Position numbers and translations under genes: made by a program. A stretch of DNA of 64,000 bases from Planomonospora_B alba (GTDB lineage: Bacteria > Actinomycetota > Actinomycetes > Streptosporangiales > Streptosporangiaceae). Location: NCBI RefSeq assembly GCF_039534085.1, contig NZ_BAAAUT010000032.1:23897-87896 (forward strand). The letters are read 5' to 3'. Shown one piece after another: positions 57,306 through 64,000 of the stretch; within the stretch, counting starts at the first letter, position 1; each line of letters opens with the position of its first letter. The notes under the pieces are model-generated. The model was not told the DNA's origin. It made no database searches and saw only the letters and a list, made by a program, of their open reading frames with translations.

Positions 57306-58198
57306 CGCGTGCCTCCGTTCCCGCCGCTCCGCCCGGCGGGCGGCAGCACGGCGTCCCGCGGGTCCCGCCGCGGCGCCTGCACCACCACGCCGACCACGTC
57401 CAGCGCGCTCAGATCGGCGTACGGCCGGGCGTAGGCGACCCTGGTCAGCTCACCCGGCGTCGCCTCCACCCGCTCGACCACCCCGATCGGCACCCCCGCC
57501 ACGTACGGCACGCCGCGGTGGGAGCCGAAGCTCACGATCCGCTGGCCGGGGGTGATCGGCGTGGACGAGTCCAGCAGCCGGAAATGGAGCAGGCGGCCGT
57601 TCTCCCCGGCGCCCTGGACGATTCCGATCTCTCCGCTGCCCTCCAGCCGGGCGCCCACGGACGCGGCGGGAGCGCTGATCAGGGCGACGGTCGAGGTGGA
57701 CGGCCCCACCTGGACCACCCGGCCGACCAGTCCCTCACCGTTCAGCACCGTCATCTCCGGCCGCACCCCGTCGGACCCGCCGACGTCGAGCTCGACGGCC
57801 TCCTCGAACCCGGGCACGCCGCGCCGGGCGATCACCTGGGCGGGCACGATCCGGTAGCCGCCGGTGCCCGCCAGCCCCAGCAGCCGGCGCAGTTCCGCCG
57901 AGCGCTGGTGGTCCATGGCCTGCGCCGACAGCGCGTACTTGAGCCGTGCGTTCTCCGCCTGCAGCCGCTCCACGCGGCGCTGCGCCTCGGGCGCGGCCGC
58001 CAGCGACTCGAAGAACCGCACCACCGGCCGCACGGCGCTCGCACCCACCTGCTCGACGGTGCCGAACACCGTCGCGCCGGCGCCGCGGAGCGGGCCGAGC
58101 GGCGAGTCCTCCCCCGACCGGTGGTCCACTGTCATGAGCACCAGCGCCGAGGCGAGCAGCAGCCCCACGGTCGCCCGTGCCTGGCGTGTGTCCTTCAT
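57302..58198 (-). CDS. mreC: Rod-shape protein MreC
   Basis: A 298-aa protein: one N-terminal helix (TVGLLLASALVLMTVDHRSG), a coiled coil (EAQRRVERLQAENARLKYAL) and two beta-barrel domains (PAQVIARRGVPGFEEAVELD, GRVVQVGPSTSTVALISAPA, ITPGQRIVSFGSHRGVPYVA). It forms the scaffold for wall synthesis outside the membrane. The ATG at 58198 overlaps the mreB stop (ATGA). Confidence 0.93.
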   Translation of the reverse strand: MKDTRQARATVGLLLASALVLMTVDHRSGEDSPLGPLRGAGATVFGTVEQVGASAVRPVVRFFESLAAAPEAQRRVERLQAENARLKYALSAQAMDHQRSAELRRLLGLAGTGGYRIVPAQVIARRGVPGFEEAVELDVGGSDGVRPEMTVLNGEGLVGRVVQVGPSTSTVALISAPAASVGARLEGSGEIGIVQGAGENGRLLHFRLLDSSTPITPGQRIVSFGSHRGVPYVAGVPIGVVERVEATPGELTRVAYARPYADLSALDVVGVVVQAPRRDPRDAVLPPAGRSGGNGGTR

Positions 58199-59229
58199 CA
58201 GCGTCTCGGCTCCGGAACGAGGACCTGCTGCAGCGCCTCGAAGTCCTCGACGCACTTGCCCGTGCCCAGCACGACCGAGTCGAGCGCGTTGTCCACCCGG
58301 TGGATCGGCATCCCCGTCTCGTCCCTCAGCCGCTCGTCCAGCCCCGCCAGGAGCCCTCCGCCACCGGTCAGCACGATGCCCCGGTCCATCAGGTCTCCCG
58401 ACAGCTCCGGCGGGCACTTGTCCAGCGTGGTCTTGACCGCGTCGACGATCGCGTGCAGCGGCTCCTCCATCGCGGCGCGGATCTCCGCGGCCGAGACGAC
58501 GACCATCTTCGGCAGGCCGCTGACCAGGTCGCGCCCGCGGATCTCGGCGTGCCCCTCCTCGGGCAGCGCGCAGGCCGAGCCGATCGAGATCTTGATCTCC
58601 TCGGCGGTGCGCTCACCGAGCAGCAGGGAGTACTCCTTCTTCGCGAAGTTGATGATCGCCTGGTCCAACTCGTCGCCGCCCACGCGGATCGACTGGCTGG
58701 TCACCGTGCCGCCCATCGAGATGATGGCCACCTCGGTGGTGCCCCCGCCGATGTCGACGACCATGTTGCCGGTCGGCTCGTGGACCGGCAGTCCGGCGCC
58801 GATCGCCGCGGCCATCGGCTCCTCCACGATGTAGACCCGCCGCGCCCCGGCCTGGTAGCCGGCCTCCTTCACCGCGCGCTGCTCGATGGCGGTGATCCCG
58901 CTGGGGACCGCGACGATGATCCGCGGCTTGGCCCAGGGACGGCGCACGTGCACCCGCTGGATGAAGTAGCGGAGCATGCGCTCGGCGACCTCGAAGTCGG
59001 TGATGACGCCGTTCTTGAGCGGCCGGACGGCCTCGACGTTGCCGGGAGTCCGGCCGATCATGCGCTTGGCCTCGATGCCGATCGCCACGATCTTCCCGGT
59101 GACGGTATTGATCGCCACGACGGAGGGCTCGTTGAGGATGATGCCACGGCCCCGCACGTATACGAGCGTGTTGGCGGTGCCGAGATCGACCGCCATGTCG
59201 CGGCCGAGGAATGCGAGCTTGCTGCCCAT
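58198..59229 (-). CDS. mreB: Rod-shape protein MreB
   Basis: A 343-aa actin-fold ATPase. Phosphate 1 is DMAVDLGTANTLVYVRGRG near residue 12, GIEAKRMIGRTPGNVEAVRP follows, phosphate 2 is MVVDIGGGTTEVAIIS, and the adenosine motif is GIVLTGGGGLLAGLDERL. It polymerises along the membrane; in filamentous actinomycetes it is linked to spore-wall thickening. The ATG at 59229 (MGSKLAFLGRDMAV) is used rather than an upstream one at 59361 because it matches known MreB N-termini. Confidence 0.96.
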   Translation of the reverse strand: MGSKLAFLGRDMAVDLGTANTLVYVRGRGIILNEPSVVAINTVTGKIVAIGIEAKRMIGRTPGNVEAVRPLKNGVITDFEVAERMLRYFIQRVHVRRPWAKPRIIVAVPSGITAIEQRAVKEAGYQAGARRVYIVEEPMAAAIGAGLPVHEPTGNMVVDIGGGTTEVAIISMGGTVTSQSIRVGGDELDQAIINFAKKEYSLLLGERTAEEIKISIGSACALPEEGHAEIRGRDLVSGLPKMVVVSAAEIRAAMEEPLHAIVDAVKTTLDKCPPELSGDLMDRGIVLTGGGGLLAGLDERLRDETGMPIHRVDNALDSVVLGTGKCVEDFEALQQVLVPEPRR

Positions 59230-59361
59230 GGGGAAGCCGCCTTCCTTCCGTCGGTCATCAGCGAGAACTACGGAGCGAACTCGCCTCGTGACAGGGTGTA
59301 CCCACTTGCGCCCATATTGAGGCGTCCTGTCCCGAAAAATCTCACCTGTCACTAAACGCAC

Positions 59362-59394
59362 AGGGCCCCGCCATCCCCGGGATGGCGGGGCCCT
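59362..59394. terminator. Terminator hairpin after ndk
   Basis: AGGGCCCCGCCATCC (59362-59376), loop CCG, GGATGGCGGGGCCCT (59380-59394): a perfect 15-bp stem 13 bp after the ndk stop on the minus strand. No T-run. Confidence 0.75.
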
Positions 59395-59406
59395 GCGGGG
59401 CCGGAA

Positions 59407-59817
59407 CTAGAAGCGGTCCGGGAAGAAGATCTTGATCTCGCGGGCGGCGGACTCCGGGGAGTCGGAGCCGTGCACCACGTTCTCGCCGATCTCCAGGGCG
59501 TGGTCGCCGCGGATGGTGCCGGGGGCGGACTTCACCGGGTCGGTCAGGCCGGCCAGGGCACGGAATGCCTCGACCGCGCGGGGGCCCTCCAGGACCATGG
59601 CGACGAGCGGGCCGGAGGTGATGAACTCGACCAGCTCACCGAAGAACGGCCGCTCGGAGTGCTCGGCGTAGTGGGCCTTGGCGGTCTCGGCGTCCAGGGT
59701 GCGCAGGTCCATCGCCACGATCTTCAGGCCCTTGCGCTCGATGCGGGCGATCACGTCGCCGACGAGGCCACGCTTCACACCGTCGGGCTTGATCAGGACA
59801 AGAGTGCGCTCGGACAC
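59407..59817 (-). CDS. ndk: Nucleoside-diphosphate kinase
   Basis: A 136-aa enzyme that balances nucleoside triphosphates by transferring phosphate through an active-site histidine, here in GENVVHGSDSPESAAREI near residue 115. SERTLVLIKPDGVKRGLVGD and GPLVAMVLEGPRAVEAFRAL are typical. Start is GTG at 59817 with GAAGGAG about 9 bp upstream. Confidence 0.97.
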   Translation of the reverse strand: MSERTLVLIKPDGVKRGLVGDVIARIERKGLKIVAMDLRTLDAETAKAHYAEHSERPFFGELVEFITSGPLVAMVLEGPRAVEAFRALAGLTDPVKSAPGTIRGDHALEIGENVVHGSDSPESAAREIKIFFPDRF

Positions 59818-59997
59818 TGAAGTTCTCCTTCGAACGGGATCGGGCCGCAGACTGCGGTGAACGGGCGAAGTTTACCGCCCCCGGCCGGTTCCCCCGTGGT
59901 CGGCGGTGCAGGGGCGAGCCCCGGCACCGGCACCGCGTCTCAGCCGTTCCCCCGGACCGGCCGCTCCACCGTGACGGAGCGTGAGGCCCATCGCGCC

Positions 59998-61890
59998 TCA
60001 GCGGCCTCCGGGCCCGTCACCGAGCGTGTCCTCGGGCGAGGGCATGGGGGAGGGCACGACCGGCCCCTGGCCCGTGAGTCCCGCCGCGCCCCCGGCCCCA
60101 CCGGGAACGCCGCCCGGCCCGCCGGGAGGACGCGTCCCGCCCTCCTCCGGACCGGCGTCCGCCGCTCCCCCTCCGGGCAACGGATCCTCGGCGACCGGCT
60201 CCTCCGGCTCCCGGTCCGCGGACGCCCGCTCCCCGGCAGACCTCGAGACGGGCCGCTCCTCGCTGTCCCGGTCCGGCGTCCGGTCCGGGGAGTCCTCCAC
60301 CGGGGCGGGGACCGGCGCGGGCCCGGCATCGGAGATCCGCGGCAGGGTCCCGCTCAGGGCCTCGGAAGACGCACCGGAGGCGTCGGCGGTGGCACGGACC
60401 TTCTCTCCGTCCGCTCCGCCGCCGCCCGCGCCGTCCCGTGCCGGGAGCGCCACGTCGGAGGCCGTGTCGGAGGCCGTGTCGGACCGGTCGGCCGCCGTGC
60501 GGCGGGCCAGGAGCGCACAGAGCACGATCACCACGACCACCAGGCCCCCGCCGAACAGCGCCCACAGGTGCAGGGCGCTCACGAACCCGTCCACCAGCCC
60601 CTGCGAGGAGGTGGCCTCCTTCAACCGGGAGACCTGGATCCCGCTGCCCAGCAGGAAGCCGACGAGCACGGCGGGGAAGAACAGCGCCAGCGCGAAGAGC
60701 GCGGCCCCCACCCCGGACAGGCGCAGGGCGGCGGTGAGCGCCACCGCGGCACCGGCCGCCAGCAGCACGAACGGGGCGATCAGCACGGGCCCCTCGGCGG
60801 CCGGAAGCAGGAACCGCACCGAGCACAACCCGACCACCACGGCCACCAGACCGGCCGCCGTGACCTTGGGCATGACGGCGTCGTCCAGCCGGTTCACCAG
60901 CGCCGCGGCGACCAGCGCGCCGATCCCCGCGAGCACGAAGGCGGGCCACAGACCGGACAGCCCCGGACCGCCCAGCCCGCCGAGCTCGACATAGGTGACC
61001 TGGGCCGCCGTGGGCAGGATCACCGCTCCCACCGCCAGCATCGTGTAGGCGAGGGTCCGCCCGGCCGCTCCCTCCAGAGCCCCTGCGGACGCCAGGCCCA
61101 GCAGCGCGGCGACGGACAGCACGGCCGTGAGGACCACCATCCCCGCCGACCAGTCGAAGGTGGTGCCCAGTGCCAGGAGCGCGATGCCGATGGACGGCAC
61201 GGCCGCCATCAGCAGCCGGCCCCGCTCCGCCGTACCCGGCCCCGGGAGCACCGGCGCGCTCTCACCGCTCCTCAGCCAGAGCACGAGATAGCAGGCGGCC
61301 AGCACGAGCGCGATGCCCGTCAGCAACGGGTACGGCTGCAGCGTGACCCGCCAGGACGTGGCCGCGTCCAGCGGCCACAGGGCCAGCGCCTGCGCCGTGA
61401 GCAGGCTCGTCGCGAGCATGCCCGCCCACACCGCCCGCAGGATCCGGGGCCGCTCCCACACCGCCACCAGCGTGGCGGGGACGAGCAGGCCCGCGCCGAT
61501 CCCGTGCGCGCCGCGCAGGATGCCGACCAGCGGGGCCGAGTCCGCGTAGCCTCCGGCGGCGTCGGCGACCGCGAGCAGCACCAGCCCGGCCATCAGGACG
61601 GGGGCGGCCCGCATCCGGCGCACGATCACCGCTGCCAGCGGAACGGTCATCACCATCGACGGGAGCGCCAGGCCGTGCGCCCGGATCATCTCGATCTGCG
61701 AGACGCCGGGTGGAAGGAGCGCGGCCACCACCGAGATGGTGTTGGGGATGGCGACGATCGCCAGCGGGAGCGCCACCGCGACGAGCAGTCCGAGGACCGC
61801 GTCGAGCAACGCGAATGAACGGGGCGCGTGCGTCGGGACCGCGGATGCGGCGGTCACCGTCCGCGCCGGCTGAGTTGGGGGGACGGCCAT
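59998..61890 (-). CDS. MFS transporter with long disordered tail
   Basis: A 630-aa protein with about 14 membrane helices (ALLDAVLGLLVAVALPLAIV to ALFGGGLVVVVIVLCALLA, up to residue 475). The last 155 residues are Gly/Pro/Ser/Asp/Glu-rich (SRSAGERASADREPEEPVAE) and cytosolic or disordered. It resembles the DHA2/14-TM drug-export branch but lacks clear motif C. Substrate unknown. The ATG at 61890 is chosen over 61956. It is 11 bp beyond the DUF4233 stop on the same strand. Confidence 0.82.
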   Translation of the reverse strand: MAVPPTQPARTVTAASAVPTHAPRSFALLDAVLGLLVAVALPLAIVAIPNTISVVAALLPPGVSQIEMIRAHGLALPSMVMTVPLAAVIVRRMRAAPVLMAGLVLLAVADAAGGYADSAPLVGILRGAHGIGAGLLVPATLVAVWERPRILRAVWAGMLATSLLTAQALALWPLDAATSWRVTLQPYPLLTGIALVLAACYLVLWLRSGESAPVLPGPGTAERGRLLMAAVPSIGIALLALGTTFDWSAGMVVLTAVLSVAALLGLASAGALEGAAGRTLAYTMLAVGAVILPTAAQVTYVELGGLGGPGLSGLWPAFVLAGIGALVAAALVNRLDDAVMPKVTAAGLVAVVVGLCSVRFLLPAAEGPVLIAPFVLLAAGAAVALTAALRLSGVGAALFALALFFPAVLVGFLLGSGIQVSRLKEATSSQGLVDGFVSALHLWALFGGGLVVVVIVLCALLARRTAADRSDTASDTASDVALPARDGAGGGGADGEKVRATADASGASSEALSGTLPRISDAGPAPVPAPVEDSPDRTPDRDSEERPVSRSAGERASADREPEEPVAEDPLPGGGAADAGPEEGGTRPPGGPGGVPGGAGGAAGLTGQGPVVPSPMPSPEDTLGDGPGGR

Positions 61891-61901
61891 GTAGGCCGAC
61901 T

Positions 61902-62267
61902 TTAGCGTGAAGTCACGCCCTCGACACGGTGAGCGACGAATATCGCCGTAATCCACAGCGCGGTGAAGATCGCGCCGAGGAAGAACATCATCGGGACCAC
62001 GACGCCCGAGGCGATCGCGAGCACCTGCAGGAGGCTTCCCGCGACGTAGGCGAAGGGCCGCTTGAGCATCCCGGCGACCGCCACGCAGAGGACCGCCAGG
62101 CCGATGCCGACGGTCACCGCCGTCACCGGCGCGACCCCCTGGACGTTGATCGCCACAGGCGTGATCAGTCCGACGACGATCGCCTCCATCCCGAGGACAC
62201 TGGCGCAGAGCCGCCGCATGCCCGGAGTGACAGTGATCATCTTCCGTCTTCCCTCCGCCCGGCTCAT
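61902..62267 (-). CDS. DUF4233 membrane protein
   Basis: A 121-aa protein with about four helices (LGMEAIVVGLITPVAINVQG, AVTVGIGLAVLCVAVAGML, AYVAGSLLQVLAIASGVVVP, MMFFLGAIFTALWITAIFVA). DUF4233 proteins occur next to folC in actinobacteria. The first residues MSRAEGRRKMITVTPGMRRL overlap the folC stop by 4 bp. Function unknown. Confidence 0.85.
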   Translation of the reverse strand: MSRAEGRRKMITVTPGMRRLCASVLGMEAIVVGLITPVAINVQGVAPVTAVTVGIGLAVLCVAVAGMLKRPFAYVAGSLLQVLAIASGVVVPMMFFLGAIFTALWITAIFVAHRVEGVTSR

Positions 62268-63586
62268 CCGGCGTCCCCCGCCTTGAGCAGCAACCGCGCG
62301 TCTCCCGCCGTGACGACCGATCCGGTGATCAGAACACCTGCCCCGGCGAACTCCCCGGCCTCGTCTGCCAGGCCGATGCCGATGTCGATGGCGTCGTCGA
62401 GCCGGTCGGCCCGGCGCACCCGGTCGATCCCGAAGACGTCCTCGGCGAGTGCCCCGAGCTCGTCGACCTGCATGGAGCGCGGCGAGGAGTTCCGTGTCAC
62501 CACGATCTCATCGACCATGGGCTCCATCAGCTCCAGCATGGCCCGCACGTCCTTGTCACCGAACATCGCCACCACGCCGATGAGCCGGGAGAAGCCGAAG
62601 GACTCGTGCACGGCCTCCAGCGTCGCCCGGACGCCTCCGGGGTTGTGCGCGGCGTCCACGAGGACCGTGGGGCCCCGCCGTACGACCTCGAGCCGGCCGG
62701 GCGAACGCACCTGCAGGAACGCCTGGCGGACCAGCTCGGGGTCGAGCACCTCGTCGCCGGCCGTCAGCGCCTCGACCGCGGCCAGCGCGCAGGCGGCGTT
62801 GCCCGCCTGGTGCGCGCCGTACAGCGGCAGCAGGACCTCCTCGTAGTCCGCCTTGAGGCCCTTCAGGTGGAGCAGCTGCCCTCCGACCGCCAGTTCACGG
62901 CCGAGAACCCCGAACTCCAGGCCCTCGCGTGCGACGGTGACCCCGGTCTCCGCCGCCCTGCGCAGCAGCACCTCGGCCGCGGGCAGTTCCTGCTGGGCCA
63001 GCACGACGGTCGCCCCCGGCTTGATGATGCCGGCCTTCTCCCCCGCGATGGTCGCGATGTCGGGGCCCAGGTAGTCGACGTGGTCCAGGGAGATGGGCGT
63101 GATGACGGCCACCGTGCCGTCGGCGACGTTGGTGGCGTCGAAACTGCCGCCCATGCCGGTCTCGATGACCGCGACGTCCACGGGGGCGTCGGCGAAGGCG
63201 GCGAAGGCCATCGCGGTGAGCGTCTCGAAGAAGGACAGCCTTCTGCCCTGGGCGTCGATCATCTCCAGGTAGGGGGCGATGTCCTCGTAGACCTCGGTGA
63301 AACGCTCCTCGCTCAACGGAACACCGTCGACGCAGATGCGCTCGCGCATGGAGATCAGATGAGGGCTTGTGAACCGGCCGACGCGGAGGTTCCGCTCACG
63401 CAGGATGGTCTCGATCATTCGCGTCGTACTCGACTTGCCGTTCGTGCCCGCGACGTGGACGACCCGGTACGCGTGCTGCGGCGAGCCGAGGAGGTCCATG
63501 AGCGCGGCGATCCTGTCCAGAGTGGGCTCGAAGTTCCACTCCACGCCGCGTTCCATGATTGCTCGTTCAACCGCTCGATAGTCCAC
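62264..63586 (-). CDS. folC: Folylpolyglutamate/dihydrofolate synthase
   Basis: A 440-aa Mur-ligase-like enzyme adding glutamate to folates. P-loop VAGTNGKSSTTRMIETIL near residue 47, LRVGRFTSPHLISMRERI, ITPISLDHVDYLGPDI and VDAAHNPGGVRATLEAVH are family signatures. Start is GTG at 63586. It lies just upstream of the rRNA operon's end and is read in the same direction. Its gene order with DUF4233 and ndk is the common actinobacterial one. Confidence 0.95.
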   Translation of the reverse strand: MDYRAVERAIMERGVEWNFEPTLDRIAALMDLLGSPQHAYRVVHVAGTNGKSSTTRMIETILRERNLRVGRFTSPHLISMRERICVDGVPLSEERFTEVYEDIAPYLEMIDAQGRRLSFFETLTAMAFAAFADAPVDVAVIETGMGGSFDATNVADGTVAVITPISLDHVDYLGPDIATIAGEKAGIIKPGATVVLAQQELPAAEVLLRRAAETGVTVAREGLEFGVLGRELAVGGQLLHLKGLKADYEEVLLPLYGAHQAGNAACALAAVEALTAGDEVLDPELVRQAFLQVRSPGRLEVVRRGPTVLVDAAHNPGGVRATLEAVHESFGFSRLIGVVAMFGDKDVRAMLELMEPMVDEIVVTRNSSPRSMQVDELGALAEDVFGIDRVRRADRLDDAIDIGIGLADEAGEFAGAGVLITGSVVTAGDARLLLKAGDAG

Positions 63587-63707
63587 GCCCCAAGCCTACT
63601 GACTCCGGCAGCAGGGTCCCGACGTGCCCGCGGGAACCCCGGAAGGGTCCCATTCCCCGGGAACGAGGCCGCCCCGGAAGACGACCCCCCACACCCCGAA
63701 AACAGAA

Positions 63708-63731
63708 AGGGCCGCCCCGAAGGACGGCCCT
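63708..63731 (-). terminator. Rho-independent terminator of the rRNA operon
   Basis: AGGGCCGCCCC (63708-63718), short loop, GGACGGCCCT (63722-63731), followed on the minus strand by TTCTGTTTTC. It lies 12 bp after the 5S 3' end. Confidence 0.8.
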
Positions 63732-63742
63732 CACTCAAAAAT

Positions 63743-63861
63743 GTCCGGCGGCGACCTACTCTCCCACACCCTCCCGAGTGCAGTACCATCGGCGCTGAAG
63801 AGCTTAACTTCCGGGTTCGGAATGTAACCGGGTGTTTCCCCTTCGCCATAACCGCCGTAAC
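63743..63861 (-). rRNA. rrf: 5S rRNA
   Basis: 119 nt on the minus strand, from GTTACGGCGGTTATGGCG to GTAGGTCGCCGCCGGAC, with the internal CCGAACCCGGAAGTTAAGC (loop C/B region) diagnostic for 5S rRNA. The ends pair (TTACGGCGG with CCGCCGGA). Confidence 0.95.
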
Positions 63862-63945
63862 CCTATGAAACAAACAAACGAAACCGCTTGCTGCCTCAGA
63901 ATTGCCTAGTGGACGCGAGCAAACACTTCAGAAAGTATGCTTTGC

Positions 63946-64000
63946 GGTCAAGTCCTCGGCCTATTAGTACCGGTCAGCTCCACACATTACTGCGCTTCCA
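63946..64000 (-). rRNA. rrl: 23S rRNA, 3' end (partial)
   Basis: The minus strand carries GACCGGTACTAATAGGCCGA followed by GGACTTGACC, the conserved 3' end of 23S rRNA. The rest lies beyond the window. The 23S-5S spacer is about 84 bp. Confidence 0.9.

Overview
The window is GC-rich DNA with dense, often ATGA-overlapping genes, GTG/TTG starts and an actinomycete housekeeping neighbourhood (rplU-rpmA-obg-proB-proA, rne, mreBCD-mrdA-rodA, ndk, folC, 5S/23S rRNA). Gene content, an AfsR/SARP regulator, HTH/TPR-phosphotransferase pairs and a divergent extra EF-Tu suggest a filamentous actinobacterium, most likely of the Streptosporangiales. Genus cannot be fixed from the sequence alone.

Layout. 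1-6.7 kb: small metabolic and regulatory genes (SCO6745-family protein, methyltransferase, MerR regulator, lipid kinase, enoyl-CoA hydratase/isomerase, NTF2-like protein, acetyltransferase, first ECF41 sigma factor). 6.8-13.4 kb: a compact locus with an S26 signal peptidase, a large AfsR/SARP-type regulator, a 64-aa six-cysteine peptide, a MauE-like membrane protein, a thioredoxin-like protein and an ABC exporter. I read this as an undescribed or little-described disulfide-rich secreted-peptide system. It carries a textbook-like SARP site (three GCTGTA repeats phased at 11-12 bp, 8 bp from a -10) before the peptide gene and a strong hairpin directly after it. 13.4-28.5 kb: two near-identical tRNA-Ala(GGC) blocks bracket two more ECF41 sigma factors, a divergent EF-Tu, an FAD oxidoreductase preceded by an ECF41-type promoter, an alanyl-tRNA editing protein, an MFS transporter, a two-component system and an NDH-2-like dehydrogenase with a Rex/CRP-like operator. 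28.6-36 kb: phosphatase, rsfS, lytic transglycosylase, an iron-siderophore ABC importer preceded by two IdeR/DmdR-type iron boxes, and nadD. A 99-N assembly gap sits in a 7-bp tandem repeat at the 3' end of the importer operon. 36-43 kb: M48 peptidase, a degenerate secreted metallopeptidase-like protein, Ser/Thr kinase, proA, proB. 42.6-51 kb: obg, rpmA, rplU, rne/rng and two radical-SAM-related genes. 50.8-53.4 kb: phosphotransferase/HTH-TPR pair. 53.6-59.2 kb: the cell-shape cluster rodA-mrdA-mreD-mreC-mreB, then ndk, an MFS gene, a DUF4233 gene, folC, and the 3' end of an rRNA operon (23S partial, 5S).

How parts work together. The peptide locus looks self-contained: regulator, precursor, thiol-redox pair, protease and exporter. 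The ECF41 factors share TGTCAC-N-CGTC promoter elements located before two of the sigma genes and before the FAD oxidoreductase, which predicts a small autoregulated regulon. Iron uptake is predicted to be iron-repressed. From mreB to rodA the first four genes overlap by about 4 bp, predicting coupled expression; mrdA is followed by rodA with a 7-bp overlap.
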